DNA of 64,000 nucleotides from Dasyornis broadbenti (GCA_013397935.1 VZRN01003448.1:680147-744146); one strand, 5' to 3'. Numbered from the stretch's first letter, positions 1 to 14,224 are shown. A program made the numbers and translations. The notes: generated by a model not told the origin, from the letters alone.

Positions 1-639
1 AAAAACAAAAAAAACCCCTCACAGGCATTAATGCTATAAATAACATTTGCTTACCTCATGTGTTTCTATATATGGGGCTCCAAAGTGCTGGCAGACCTAA
101 AAAGAACCAAAACCCCTGAGGCAGAACAGCCCCTGCTGGCACTACATATGCCCAGCTGCACTTCAGAGAGAGGTGCCACAACCAAAATTCCGACTTTTGA
201 GACAGATATGTGAATCAAGGCACAAATCTTGTGAGGGTTATCAATCTTCCTCATACTGATCAAAACATTAAGTGACAGTGCACGACTTGCGTAATATTAT
301 GATTTTGCACTAAATTCATCGTATGATATATCAACTTAATATTTGTAAAAGTACAGGTTAGTTTTATGGTATTTTCCCGTTTTTTTCCCAGAAACGTTTC
401 AGGAACAGACTGGTAAGTCATTTTCAAGCTGTTTCCCAAGGTGTGAGTGAACTTGAGCAATCTCCAAAACCATGAGAATTAAAAAAAAAAAAAAAAAAAA
501 TTTAGAAAAGGGCAATTTTCAGAGCTACAAAAACTAGAAAAGAGCTAAAGAGCTACAAAAACCAGAAAGCACAGTCAAAAATAATATGCATTTTCAAATG
601 AAAGATCACATTCAAATACACACACACATATGTACATAC

Positions 640-742
640 CATAGAACAGTTTGGGTTGGAAAGGACCTTAAAGATCATTTACTTCCAACCTCAGTGCCAT
701 GGCCAGGGACACTTTCCACTAGACCAGGTTGCTCAGAGCCCC
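640..742 (-). mobile_element. CR1 LINE 3' tail, truncated
   Basis: The plus strand shows TTTGGGTTGGAAAGGACC, then AAGATCATTTACTTCCAACC, CCATGGCCAGGGACAC and CTAGACCAGGTTGCTCAGAG, which is the reverse complement of the avian CR1 3' end. The element's sense strand is therefore minus, the same as LRP1B transcription. The terminal ATAGAATCACAGAATGG is shortened to ATAGAACAG. The body stops after about 100 bases, the usual 5' truncation of dead copies. A short CA/TA tract (about 618-640) abuts its 3' end. Confidence 0.92.
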
Positions 743-2769
743 AGAGATAGAGATATACATATAAATAAAATTCTGTATGTCAAAATTTCAATTCAATTCA
801 GCTGGGCTAAACTGACTGCAGAAGGTAAATGGGACAGCAACGTTTGAAGATTTTATCACAACATTTTGAGGGATATCCAAGTCTTTGAATAATTTACCAC
901 TATGTTGTGGGTTTTAGATGCATTTTTTCTTAAATAAGGGTCGCTTTGTTCTGGGTTCCAGTTCTTCAAATTGTATCCATACTTCTGGCCCTGATGCAGG
1001 ACTCTGAGCTAGTTTGGATCCAGCAAAAACGTTAACACTGTCAGAGCTTTCACCTCCTTCCCTCTTCTCTTCCTTCCATCCTGAAGGGTTTTTTTTTTTT
1101 TAAATATAGTATTTCCTCTCCAACTTCCTTATCAGCAAACCATATGCAGAGCTAATCATGAAAGCTGTGTTATCACCTCCGCTCTTCCAATGACAGTTCT
1201 AACAGGAATCAGCTTTCAATCAATTACAGCATCAATCAACCGCCCTGCACTCCAAATTCAACAGGACCTTGTGTTTGAAAATATCCACTCCAAAGGAGGG
1301 TCTGATATATGCACAGCTGACTCTCTTCTGTCTCTCAGTGGCAATGTCTTTTTATCATAATGATAAGCAATGACACTTGAAATAAAAGTGCTGAAAATCT
1401 GAATATCACAGCCTGAACAATGTTAGTGTCTCAGGACATTTAAAATGAAAAAAGCTCAAATCAAAGCCTAATGCTGCCTGTTTTATCTTCTGTGCTTCTT
1501 CCTGTCAGGTGAAATAAAAGCACAAATCCATAGAATACACAAGGATTATGAAATGCTCCTGCTTTCCCTGAGCACCCCGTGCTGGCCTGCACTGAAGGTA
1601 ATTGCTGTTCAGTCAGAAATTGCTGAAAAATAAGAGAAGAAGCTGCAAAAGGCAAGTGCAATTGTAGGCATAACACAGAGGTGACAGGGTCTGCCTCAGA
1701 ATGTGCTCTATTGCAAGCCAGCATCCTCTCATTTGTCCTTTCAAATGTGCCAAAAAAAAAAAAAAAAATATTTATTTTCTCTTCGAAGTTTTTGTTTTTC
1801 CAGTTCCAATACACAAATAATGTTTTTCTACTTTGAAATGTGTATTTATTATCTGTCTTTCAAGTTCATATTTCATTGAAATTCTAGCTCTGTGTTTCTT
1901 CCATTAGTAAAATGTATATATCAACAAATAATTTTGACGTGTACACCCCTCAGTGTCCCACCATACCCATGGGACATTCTGGTTTCAGTTACAATCCAAA
2001 TACTGCTGAATATTATTTGGGCTGATCATGCTTTACATGACCATAGAAATCTTGCAGTCAACCTTCACAAACTGCTTTAATGATATTCAACTTTGTGATT
2101 TCCATGTGTGTAGCCCAACAGGAAATTCTAAGCACAATTGAAAACAAATACAGTATTGAAACATATCCCAGCATATGCATGGAGGACTATTTTAAGTTAC
2201 TTTGCTTAAAGGTGGACTCAGATGTACGTGAATATAAATGCATGGCTTTTTAAATCAAAATAAATCAAGAAAAACTGGGTTTTTTCCTCTTTTTGTTTAC
2301 TCCAGAGGAAGTAATCAAGTTGTATTTTGAAAACTAAAGGATATTATAGCAAAATTATTTTACTAGGTACAATTAGAAAATAATCTTATTTCCAATTGTC
2401 AGTGAGAAATATGTGCTCTTACTAAAACACTAATTACAGGTAACCTAATTATTACTTAGAATGAAGTTTTTTTGTTTGTTTTTCTTTTTTTTTTTTTTTT
2501 AACTTTTGTTTCTGTTTAAGGCAGTTCACAAACCTTGCTCCTACAGAGATTAGAAACTTTCTTTTTAGAAACAAGCAAATAATTGTATGGAAACAGCATT
2601 CAGTGAGAGCCTTTGACCAAATCCAATTCCTAACCTGAACTGAAGGCTTTGTAAATGTTCTTCAACATTTCATTAGAACTATTTACATATCTTTGATCTT
2701 CTTGGCTCTTTCTGGGCTGAGTTTTAAGTGTCAAAATGGAAAGAACAGAATAAGATATAGTCGCATCCA
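743..2769. other. Unique intronic DNA, no gene seen
   Basis: Between two CR1 pieces. It contains homopolymer runs (T at about 1089-1100, A17 at 1752-1768, T16 at 2485-2500) and AT-rich unique sequence. Open frames here, such as 1461-1814 on the minus strand, run through the A17 tract and have no recognisable domain. Confidence 0.7.
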
Positions 2770-2970
2770 AAGTTGGAAGGGGTCTATAACGACCGTCAAG
2801 TTCAACTGCCTGACCACTTCAGGGATGACCTAAAGTTAAAGCCTGTTATTAAGGAAATAGTCCAAATGCCTCTTAAACATGGACAGGAATGCAGCAAACT
2901 CTCAGCCAATATTGCAGAGATGCTTCCAGAGAAAGAGAGCGTTCCTTCTAACAGGAATATCCAATCAAAA
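2770..2970 (-). mobile_element. CR1 LINE fragment, old and diverged
   Basis: The plus strand starts AGTTGGAAGGGGTCTATAAC and continues GTTCAACTGCCTGACCAC, AAAGTTAAAGCCTGTTATTA and CCAAATGCCTCTTAAACA. These follow the reverse complement of a CR1 subfamily tail (the form with CTGACC...TTCAGGG, from memory). Beyond about 2890 the match weakens, though CTTCCAGAG and TTCCTTCTAACA still fit the order of the consensus. The terminal octamer repeats are missing. The short open frames over it are by-products. Confidence 0.75.
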
Positions 2971-4124
2971 TAATTTTCTTCTTCCGGGGATGTACCAAAG
3001 GAAAGGTCAGTCTTCATGTTAAACCTCGTAAGTGGATAATTAGCGTGAAAAAGGCAAACACACTTTGGGATAACAAATCAAACTCTGTATCATGGAATAG
3101 CTAATTCTTTTTTTTTTTGTTTGCTTTTAACTTTGTGTTGCTCTATACAGACCACAAACTTGAGCAGTCATTTCTTGTTCATTTAACAATCTACACTATT
3201 TCATAAAAGGAAGTTCTCCCTTATTTCACCTCGGTGTGCATACACTGCCTCTACAGGCACAAGCTCTGCTCGAGTCAGAGGCAGAGGTGAGCATCCTGTA
3301 ACAAGCAAAAAAAGCCATGGATGCTAACAGAGATGCATTAGAAGATCTCGCAAAGGCCATCATCCCCTTGGGAAAGGCACCATTTACTGTTCATTATCCT
3401 AGCAATCTTCTCTCGCTATTATATTTAGCCAAGGATTTAGGGCAAATCAGCAAAGCACAGAACTGTGTGCTTACACTTAAGGATGTGTCCAAGCCTTTCA
3501 CTGCTCAGCACAGGCCACTGACCCCCATCCAGAAAAGCACTCAGACCTTTCTGCATCAATCTGAAAGCACACACGCATTGAGAAACTGCAACGCGCATTA
3601 CCACCCGTTTTGCTTAAAAGCAAGTAAATTGCCTACAAAATGCTTAAATCATTGCCATGCATGTAAAATACCCTTCTTCCTGTTCAGTGTGATAAACTCC
3701 TCTCGCAGGAGTTAATAGTTTTGCTATATTCAGAGCTCTACAGATAGGGAAGTGCACAGAAGAAAGTAAAGTGTGAGTTATTCTGTGCTGATAGCAAACG
3801 CTGCAATTTTCCTCAATTTCTACAGTCCATCCCACAATGCCATCCTCACTGGAATATGGTTAAACATTTAGCAGTTAAATGTGTTTGTCACTCACCCTCT
3901 TGGCTCTGCAAAACCTGAAGAGAAATAGATAGGCCACTTGTGGGATTCGCTCTACTTTGTGTGTGTGTGTGTGTTAGAGAAATAATTAGTCTGGACACGA
4001 AAGACAGATGTGCTGCCCTGCACCAAAGCCACTGACACCGATGTGATGTTATCCTATTTGTCCTAATCCTCTCAATAAGCACCAAGCTTTAAGAGAAAAT
4101 ACACAGAGGAGAGGAAAACAACAC
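2971..4124. other. Unique intronic DNA with a short GT microsatellite
   Basis: No gene or TE is recognised. The 132-codon plus-strand frame at 3317-3715 has no domain, no splice context and no repeat of a known family, and is treated as chance. Confidence 0.65.
3959..3974. repeat. (GT)8 microsatellite
   Basis: Sixteen bases of uninterrupted GT, preceded by ACTTT. Short, but likely to vary in length between individuals. Confidence 0.9.
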
Positions 4125-4235
4125 GGCCAGGTTGGATGAGGCTGTGAGCAACCTGGTCTGGTGGAAGGTGTCCCTGTCCATAGTTGGAACAGGGTGAGCT
4201 TTAAGGTCCCTGCCAAGCCATTCCATGATTCTAAG
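4125..4235 (+). mobile_element. CR1 LINE 3' tail, sense on plus strand
   Basis: GGCCAGGTTGGATGAGGCTG, GAGCAACCTGGTCTGGTGGA, AGGTGTCCCTGTCC, TTTAAGGTCCCTGCCAAGCC and the terminal CCATTCCATGATTCTAAG follow the forward CR1 3' end. The sense strand is plus, opposite to the tail at 640-742. About 110 bases survive, and only one ATGATTCTA unit of the terminal repeat remains. Confidence 0.93.
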
Positions 4236-7200
4236 ATCCAGCTCACAGTTTGCAATGATACCACACAGATATCAGAATGACAGTTTTGACCTTTCAGAAT
4301 CTGCTGAAAGACAAAGATCTTTCAGTAGTCTGTAGGTTTGGGGTTTTTCACAGAATTTTCTAGCAAAAGAATCAGAAATAGACTGTATACACATAAATTA
4401 GATTATACTTGGCTCAAAGCTTTTAAGTTTGCAAGTGTTACTGCAATTCAAAGTACATCTACAAGACACTGTCTTCCATCCCCACTCAGTTTTTAATACT
4501 TTGGACCACTTGTTTGGACTTCTTTCCCCTGCCACCCCCCAAACTTGTTTCTTGGTAAATCAATAGATCTTAAAAATAAAAACAGTCTAAGGAATTTGCT
4601 TTGAAAAACGACATCAATAAATTACAAAACATGAATAAAACTGACTTCAAGCACAGAATTTCCCAAAGACTCTACTGGGAAGACAAAACTGCATTTAGTG
4701 TCTGAGGTTATTGTATAGAAAGCCCTGGAGAATTCTGTATTTGCAGATCAGACAACATTTGAATGCCACTTTATGAAGGCTGGTTTCTGAGAGGCAGTTG
4801 TCGCCCAGAGGCTCTCTGATACTAACAGCAAATCACTCCTGATAGTGTGTTTTGAATCAGAAGCAAGAACATGGTTATGGCATTTTGATCTTATGTTAAA
4901 TATTCATGTAATAGCCACGAGGGTGAATAGTAACTATTCTCCAATGAAATCACTTTTTTGTATATAGGTGTCAACATGACAGGAGCCAAAGATTAATCTT
5001 TCATTTTGGTTGCTATGGAAGAGTACGGACAGGATAGAGGAGTTCTTAAAGCCCCCAACCCAGGGTCCCAGGTTGGTTTGTGTTGTCCTGAACCAGAGCT
5101 AAGGTCTCAGTGTTTGAGTGTTAAAAGCCTGCTTTTGTATTCCACTTTTGTCTGTTACAGCAACAACAGTGATCCAACACCATGCACTTTTTGAACCCTT
5201 TAGGGTTTTCTTTTTAAATATTGAATTAACATAGAGATTTAAGAAGCTATGCCAAGTGGTTCCATCATAACATCCTTTTCTGGTTTTTTTCTGTTTTTCC
5301 CTTCCCTTCATCTTGTTTCATGTTATATTTAAACCAAATAGATCCAGCCTTTGCTAATCAACCAGTAGAACCAAACTGCCTTCCCCCTGTTTATCTAATA
5401 TGGCTTCTCGATGAGATGAAGGCTGCTACAGAGGAAATTATTATACTACATTTATTCTAATTTTGGATCTAGATATCTTAGATATGAAATGATTATAAAA
5501 CATAATGATCTGAATTATAATTAAACCCAATACTGAAGATGTTGTGCAATAATGAATGACTAATGATGACCCTGCTACCACTGGAGAGACAGCAGACTGC
5601 AACCTAAAGCTCTTTATCTCCCTGTAAGGGGAATATTTCCTTTCCCTTGATGCCCTGGCAGAGGTGTGGCCTTTCTGACACTGTGGTTTGAGTCAAAACC
5701 CCATGCAAAGGCTGAAGAGAAGAGCTGATCTATGGAGCCTGTTCTGATATTTTCCTACTGCTTATTCTCCTGGTAGATATTTCGACCTCGACTGATGTCC
5801 CTACAACACATCAATGCACCTGGAGCTGAGGAGAGAGAAGAGGTGACTGACAACGGGCTGGTGTGTGAATTAAACTTCGTCTTATCCTGAGGCTTCTGGC
5901 AGGCCCTGGCAACACAGAGCAGTAAGCAGAGATCAGGAGCCACTGGCCAAGGGCTGGAGATGCTCAGGGTGTGCAGGAGAACAGGGACACCACCAGCAGG
6001 GCTGATCTTGAGGCTGTCACCTACTGACTTCTGAGAGAACAACAACCAAAGTCCTTAAAAATACCTCGGCAAGACTAAAAGGAATCTTTAAATATCGTCT
6101 AAGGTGATTTTAAAGAGAATTAAATACGAGGCTCTGCTCTTGGAATAGCTCATACCCCAAAGCTAGCTTACTCCTATTTCATGCCAAATAAAAGCTTTAT
6201 GAATCATATAATAAAATATTATGGCTGCTGGCACAATTAATTAGAGATGGAGGACGGCACAACTTTCACCTCAAACCAAAGTGTCATATTAAAAGAAAAA
6301 AAGCTGTTAAAATACTGTGGCCACGACCATTCCAAACTGATTCAGTACAGAAATTGAGAAGTGCTAAGCAAATATTAATTTACAGGAGATAAGGACAGTC
6401 TGTATCACTGTAATGTTTGTAAAACACCTGGAGATCATACCGAGAGGAGGGTGGACCAACAGATGAACACTTCAGAGGGCAAATCTCTAATTTCTCTACT
6501 GCTACTTATGGCAACAAAAAAGGTATATCAGCATCTGTACATGGCCAATAAAATCCATATACATATCTGGGGAAAAGAAACTTCCACAGTTAATGCAGTG
6601 ACGTCCAATTGCATAATCAATTCTGAATCTTCCTTCTACACTTAGACAATTATATGCCTTCCAAAATTTCAGAAACAAAAGTGAATTCAAGAATTATTCA
6701 GGATTGCTCAAAACTGATTACCCTGCTGAAGAATGACACAAGTGCTCACGGAATGGAAACCCTACTGCGTATTTTATTTGTGGCTGGGTTCGTGGAGCAC
6801 ATCAAGTTCATACACTACATGCTATGCTGACCTGTACTGCCCAAAAAGCCAGGAACCACCCTAAAAACACAGCAAAACAACAGTTTTGAATCAATGAGAA
6901 GAAGTGTAACATTTTTCAGAGGATATTTCTGTTTCAAGCAAAGGTAACACCCTAAGCGTCCATTTAATTAAATGAACCTACACTTCCATTCACCCTGACA
7001 GAGTTTAAAGGTGTGACAGCTTAACCTGAACAGAAAACTTGCAGTCTTCGCTCTAAGTTCTACTTCTCTGAAGTGGTGTGGATGGTTTGTTTAGAAGAAA
7101 TCTGAGTATAACAGTGCTCGGGCACCAATAAAACGTTAACAGTGGTCTAAACATTCCTTCTGTTCACCAAATATGCTCAGTCACTGCTCCCAGAAGAGAC

Positions 7201-7686
7201 GTGGATTTAGAACCCAAGATTTGGCAAGCGAGGATTACCCTCTCCACATCCCACTGCTTTCACACAAAATGAGCAGTCACCCTTTGCAGTAAATCATTGT
7301 GTGACTGCACAGTGACAGCTGAGATGTCACTTGTAACCTCGGATGCCTGATTGTGTCACTTAACAGAAATACTGTTTCAGAAGTGTATGTACACACAGTG
7401 CGGTGCAGCAGAGTTTGGGGATCCAGTTTTGACAGAAGTAGCCAATGATGACACAGAGGTTCATTTATAATCCGCCTGCACGTGTCAGTTCTAATTTCTA
7501 AAACTGTCCATTTAGAAGACCTAGAGATTGTATGTAAGTATTTTGATTATGTATCATTGTTAAACACGTCTGCAAAGTTTGTTCTGGCCTTTCCAAGGTT
7601 TCTCCAAAGACACAGGTGCTCTTTGCTATAGAATCCAGGAAACTTTCTGCAAAACAAGTTGTTACTAAATAAGACTTTTCTTAGTC

Positions 7687-7720
7687 TTTTTTTTGTTTTG
7701 GTTTTGTTTTTTGTTTTGTT
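7687..7720. repeat. T-rich (TTTTG)-like low-complexity tract
   Basis: Runs of T separated by single or double G (TTTTTTTTG, TTTTGG, TTTTG, TTTTTTG, TTTTG). It is followed by two GGTTTGT units spaced 8 bases apart. Simple low-complexity DNA. Confidence 0.8.
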
Positions 7721-10700
7721 ATGATGGTTTGTATGGTTTGTTAGGCAAGAGTTCTGCTTGACTGGCTCGATGCAAATTGCAACACACTGCAGATCCAGAG
7801 CGACGCGCTTCTGTCTCCACCAAACCTGATTAACAACGAGGAGCTCTGCGTCTCAGAAATGAAACTTAACTAGGTTGCCTTCTGTGATGTTTACCCACAG
7901 GGAATGAGGAAAAATTTGTATTCCTAGTTAGAATTTTTCCTCCTCGCATGTAAGAGGAAGCAAGTTTCCCCTAGGTATACATCCTTCTATGTTTATGAAC
8001 AGATGTAGGAAGGAAGCATAGTTTATGGTATACTACTTTTAAATTGACTCATTTGTGATTTCATTAAAATGCAGAATAAATTCGATATCCCCAGGCAATA
8101 TTTCCACAGAATTCTTTAGGTTAAGATTTTCTATTTCTCTAAAAAGCAAAGGAGATTTTCTAAAGTCTTGCTGATTTTATATATCATTAAAAGTGCTGTT
8201 CAAAGACGAAAGGAGAAAAGAACAAATTTTATTCCTCAATATTCTTCATTACTTCTTAAAACAGCATACATTTCATGAACCTCAGAAACCTAATCAGAAA
8301 GTCAGAGAGCCTCCATTTGTGGAGCACCTATGAAAAATCCACACAGAGTAAATGTCTTTCCGTATGTTACACTTTAGAGTTCTCCTTTTCTGTCTTTCTG
8401 TTAAATATATCTATTCTGGATTAGATTAACATGATTTTCAGGCACTACAAAATGAAGAACTGCTAGTATGAAGTTATATAGAGCAAGAAACTACAACATT
8501 GCTCCCTTCATCTCAGGAGTCCATAAAATATACATGAATATTTCCTAAATTCTATGATCCATTTAAAAAAAAGTTATATACTTTAGCATTCTACATGCTA
8601 AATAAAATTTATCCTTACAAACTACTTTGATGATAAACAATCAACTTCGGTGAACAATAAAAAGTATTAATGTACTTCTTGTTAAATATCCATTAGGCCC
8701 AGAAAATTTTTATCTTTAATGACGTCTAAAAATGCCATTAGTGACCCTCTATTCATCCTCAAACAGTTTCTGAGCTGAGGCTTGAAAATTTGGCACACAC
8801 ACCGTGTGCATCTGAAACGCCAAGATGAAAAATCGTTTCAAAATTTTGTCATGGGAGATTTAGTCACAACCAATTATAGCGAGGTTTTACACCGGCAGTA
8901 AAAGATAACCCCAGACCTGTGCAGCAGGTGATCAAGGGATATTATTCTTTGAGAAATACCCGTTTCTGCAGTTACAACCACAGTAATTAACTGAGAAAGT
9001 GACAGGCAGATACTTTTGATAGAGCAACCAAGTCTCACAGCAGAGGGTTTGGAGTCCTTCAGCTGCCAGCTTGTGTCGGCCTCCTGGTATTACCTTTTTC
9101 TGGCTTAACTCCTCCTGACTCTAGTATTCCTTACACTACAAAGTACTGAACTGTGGGATAAATGGATTTTAGTGGAAATTGTGTAGTCTTTTACATTTTA
9201 CTGTCTTATTAGCAGCTGGACTTTCAGTTCAGTACCAGGAATCGTTGAACAGATGTACAAATTGCTGCTAAGGCAACAGACATTGCGTATAGGTTATCTG
9301 AAATATTTTTCTGGTCAGTAAAGTCATAGGGCAAACAAAGCAAAACAGTGTTTATTACACTATACTTATGGCAAAGATATAATAGAAATGTTGGGGAAAA
9401 TAATTAAGAGAAAATCACCTTTAATTTTTCATAACATTTCCACCTTACAGATCCATCATTACGCCTATTATTCAGTGAACAAAGAATGAAATCTAGTTTT
9501 GAAAGCTTAATTGAAGTTTTCTGGCTTTGTGACAGAACCAGTTCAGATCTGTTTGCCTCAAATAATCTCACTGCACCTTCAGCAGTTCTCACACTTGAAC
9601 AACAGCAGCAACCTAAGTGATGTAACAGATTCTACCACTAAAACCCTCTCAGAAATTGAGATTTTACCACGAATGCCACATTTCTTGGGCTCACATACGA
9701 CTACTTCAAAAAAGTGGAATGATTTTTGTGCTGCATGTTTTGTTAGCATACGGTGCTTATTTATAAAGGCTATTTGAAAATCCTGACAATTGGGCTGCTG
9801 CAAACTGTTCAGGGAGAGCGAGAGAAACAAAGACTTAGGGATGAGGAAGATCGTGAAACTGGGTGAGAGTTCACTCCCCAGTTAACGTGATCTGCTGTGA
9901 CTCTTGAACTTTTCTAAAAACTGGAATTCAGGGGGGAACATGCAGCATGACCTAAGTATCTGTGACTGGCCTGAACTCGACTGCAAAAGCTGTGAGGACA
10001 GCCAGACAAATACTTTTCTCTCCTGCATAATACAGGCAAGAAGTGGTGTAAAGGAAGGCAACATTTCCCAAGTGGCCACCAGAAGGTAAGTGTTGCAACC
10101 GAGGCTTTTATTAATTCTGTCTGAACTGCTTATCTTCTGAAAAGCCATTTCTCTTAGAAAGAGATGAACATTTCATTGCAAAGTTAGCTCGAGAGGCAAA
10201 TGTGGGATCCACTGGGAACCCGAGGTTGGAAATAGAAGGCACTGCCACTAAGTAATAAGTCCTATTTACCACATTAGGGGATTTTCTTTCATTTTGGTTT
10301 TGTGCTAAACAACTGTAAGCGAGGGGAAAAGCCACTCTCCAAAAACCTTAATTTACAAACAGCCTTGTGCTCTAGACAGGGTGGGGGGGAAATAGATGCA
10401 TCCCGCTTGATTAGGTTAGAATTGCTCTGAGAACAACATAAATTGGGAAGAAAACAACCATAGGGTACAGAGTGATGCAGGGAATATCACTCCTCTGATG
10501 TCAGCTTTCAGTTTCAGCTCAAATCCAGATATTTCTTCTCATTAATAAGTGCATATCTTTACTACACACATATTTAACTGAATAAGTTTAGCTTTTCTGC
10601 AAACAGATGTTATACCAGGTATTTCAAGAGTTTAGAAGACTTAATTTAACCAAACACATACACTGGAGCACATCCATAGATCTCAGTTTCTCTCTGCAGT

Positions 10701-11434
10701 TGCAAACATTGAAGTTCTTGTGCAAAAAAAACAAAACAACAAAAAAGGCCTTTTTATGTATCATGGATTGCTCAATTCCAGATCGCAAAGAGCTAATTAA
10801 AGACTTGTTACTTTTGCAAGGTTTCAGCTCTGACTAGTTGCAGTGAATGCATGTGAAGATTAACTATCTACAGGCCAAATCTGCCTGTCTAATAAGCAGA
10901 TTAATGCATCTCAATTTTGGTGAAGAACCCCATTCGAGCAGGGCACCCTCCCTGGGATGCCAGCTGAGACTGTATTTTATATAAAGGAAGGCTTTAGAGG
11001 AAGTCAGATATGGAAGAATCTGTCCTGTGCTAGGGAAAGAACGGGAAACAAAAATCAAAGAGGGGAAATTAACACTGCACCATTTTCATGGGTGTATGGA
11101 AGATGCCCTGTGGAAAAAGCAAGGGAACAATAAAGAAAGTAAATACGAAAATGCAGGAAAATATCTAGTAAATATGCATGATTTTTTGGATGTTCATACA
11201 TTGGCTAAATATGGATATATGTGTATATCATGGGCAGGAGCAAGAATAGAATACGAGTACTCTCAACAAGATTTTTTAATGTTGGAATGAAGAAGCTCAT
11301 GGGTCACTTAAGGGATGAAGGGAAAAAGGAATTTGGGAAATGCTTCCTTGCTTCGTGGAACCTGTAGAACACATTCCATGAAAGGCTGCACCATTTGTAC
11401 ATAATAATCAGGCAAAGGACATATTTTCCCTTAA

Positions 11435-11449
11435 TCTCTCTCTCTCTCT
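11435..11449. repeat. (TC)n microsatellite, 15 bases
   Basis: Uninterrupted TC dinucleotides following TTAA. Confidence 0.85.
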
Positions 11450-14113
11450 TAAACACTGGACATATTTCAGAGACTGAAATATCCTAGCATTTACATTAAC
11501 TCATATAACTGACACTAAGATTTCTGCAGTATATTTAAAGCTCAGCAGAAGAAAAACAACAGAGAGCAGGGTTTGGTCTGGGAAGGCAGCAAACAATCTG
11601 CACAGTAACCCCTGCTGCGAGTCCTTCCAGGAACAGATACGAGGCAGAGCTTTTCCCATAACCCTCCACAGATATTATGTTGGATTCTTTTCAACTACTA
11701 AATTATGAAGCTGTCTGTGACTGAACTTATCTGCCACTTGCCACATCTCATGTGCTAGAGAAGACAACTCCTTCAAGAGCACCTGCAGGAGCTGTGACTT
11801 CTGACATCTCTAATGCTTGCTTGGAAGTGTAACGGGAAAATTGGCCTGTCTGAACAGTATTCAATTCAGAAAGCAATTTACATAGCAAAACAACACACAA
11901 CGGGAAAAACACTTTTAAAACAGAAAGGGCACATAAAACAAAGTATTCAGCAGAATTTCTATTTTAATTATAACTGTAAACACAAAACACGCACCACAGG
12001 CATAGTGGATGGCAATTCTCAGTCGTTCTCTATCCTTGACCTAATTTCAAAACATTAGATAAGATGTCAGGAAACCATTTTGAGGGATGGTGAACATTTG
12101 GACCTCAGGACTTATAGAATACTATTTTCTTCAATATTTCATCTGCCTGTCTTATGCCTTCTTAGTTGGAATGTTCTTTATTAGCCTTCACATAACACGA
12201 CTGAGTGCCAAAAATACAAGCACTCTAAATGCTCAGGATATTTCTCTCTTGAAAATGGTAAGGATAATTGAATACTACTTGCCTGAGGAGATTAGAGTTG
12301 CAATATGTCTTATATATCCTAGTTGATTGGATAATATACTTAATGGAACATACCTGGGAAGATGAACTGCTTATCTGGCCATAGCATATGTCTCCAGGAA
12401 AGATAAGACACTTGACTTTTTTTTTTCCTCCTGAACCAACCGTTCTTGATAATTCACCTGTTTGCTCGTTTGCATATGCAAAATATTTTATGAAGCCTTT
12501 TACACCCACTCATCAAGAGGAAAATGTGGAGAGCAGCAGCAGGCAAGCAGCAGCTCTCTGACCTCCCTGAGCTGCCCCGACCCCTTCACCAGCAGGTCTG
12601 CATGGACAGAGCAGCAAATCAGACACTTCTGCACACGCCTTGGTCTGTACGAGGGCTGTGGCAGGGAAAATTCCACCCAGGGACATCAGTCAGCCTTGCA
12701 AGCCCTGAGATTTTTGCCCTTAACACAACAATTAAGCATCCTGGCATGAAATTAAATCAGATCCCTGCCTCACCTCACAGCCTCTACTGTTTGTCAGCCA
12801 TTGCCGGAAAGACACCTGCGGCCAGCGGGAAAAGTGCAGGTAAAACCAGCTGAGATGCCCAGCAATTTCTTTTCCTGCAAGCTCTGCTTTGCCTGTCTCA
12901 GGAAGAACATTGACAAAGAGAACCAGGCATGAGCATTTTGTTTATTATCCTTCTTTTCAGAAAACCCTTTTTGTAAACTGAACAGAGATGAGAGCTATTG
13001 AGCTGAGAGCATCCCAGAGCATCCCGGAGCTTTCCTGAAAAGGTAGGAACAAACATAGCATTAGGAACAGTAGATAAGTGGAAATGGTCCTTGGTAAGCC
13101 AGTCTTTGCTGTGAGAAGAGATTTTAGTCACAAATAATCAGTGGAGGTCCAGCTTGGAATTCAAACTTCACTCTGGTGGGTTTCTGTGGAAGCTCACGGA
13201 GCTGCAAAGCGAAGGCAGCATTTGAGGTGAACAGAAGTAGGAAACCAACGCAACAAACACCATTTCTAAAGTCATTTGGCTGAGTCATGGCCAAACTCAA
13301 GAAAAGAGTCATATGAACAAAAAAGTCTGAAAAACTTCAAAACTCCTTTGGTGCCTTTTGCTGTCCCACATGTAAATCTTAAACTACCTACGCCTCTTAG
13401 GGCCAGAGAGGAGGAAAGAATTCCAACCTCTCACTTTCAGTACTCCACAGAAAAACCAACTTTGGGAAGGGAAGAAGGCTCCGGAGAAAGGTGTTGACAA
13501 AGGACAGAGAAAGAAAATGGCTTTTGGCAAATTCCTTTTCACTTTCATTACTAAAGCAAGGGAATAGACACCTTTTACTGCCAACAACCCTGCTAGCCAG
13601 TAGCTCACAACGAAATGGCTTAATAGATTTTAGAAGTGAATCATTTCCTATATTAAGTTACCAATAACTATAAATATAGTTATGACAGCTGAAGTTCCAG
13701 AGTCTTGGAAGCAGGTCACCCTAGGGCCACCTTTTCTCACAGTAGCTGGTTCCTGATTGAAAGGTTGGTTTTAAGAGCTAACCTTTAAAAACTCACTGAT
13801 TCACCATCACTATGGCAGGAACAACTACTTCTGGGTTCATGGCCATTATGTCACTTAAAATTGATGATGCTGCCACAACTGGAAAGTAAACAAAGAAACA
13901 ACAAATCCAGACAAATAGTAAGTGGTATAAGCTTACCTGCAGCCCTTTCTTTAGTCAGAGTAGGCGCTACTGAAGGCTGAACACCTACTGTAGTAAAATA
14001 ATGGTGTAAATCGCCATAATCCACAATCAATTCAACTGTATTCCCTTTAGGTTTGGTGGGAACAGTGAATTGGATTGAATTTATCATAAAAACATTCACA
14101 GACTGAGAACATT

Positions 14114-14224
14114 CATAGAATCACAGAATGGTTTGGGTTGGAAGGGACTTTAAAGATGATCTCATTTGAAACCCCTGCCATGGCCAGGGACCCCTTCCAC
14201 TGGACCTGATTGCTCAAAGTCCCC
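14114..14224 (-). mobile_element. CR1 LINE 3' tail, well preserved end
   Basis: The plus strand shows CATAGAATCACAGAATGG, then TTTGGGTTGGAAGGGAC, CCCCTGCCATGGCCAGGGAC and CTTCCACTGGACCTGATTGC. This is the reverse complement of the CR1 3' end, so sense is minus. It is the cleanest 3' terminus in the window, with one terminal ATAGAATCACAGAAT unit, truncated after about 110 bases. Confidence 0.95.

Larger units (their letters stand above)
4236..14113. other. Long repeat-poor intronic stretch, no gene seen
   Basis: Almost 10 kb without a recognisable CR1, LTR or exon. It holds a T/G-rich tract at 7687-7720 and a 15-base TC tract at 11435-11449. Open frames are all under 110 codons and lack splice context or known motifs. 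Confidence 0.7.

Noticed and set aside
481..500. A20 tract, with other A/T runs, considered as tails of processed pseudogenes or SINEs
   Set aside because: No upstream gene-like or SINE body and no target-site duplication could be identified. CR1 elements do not end in poly-A.
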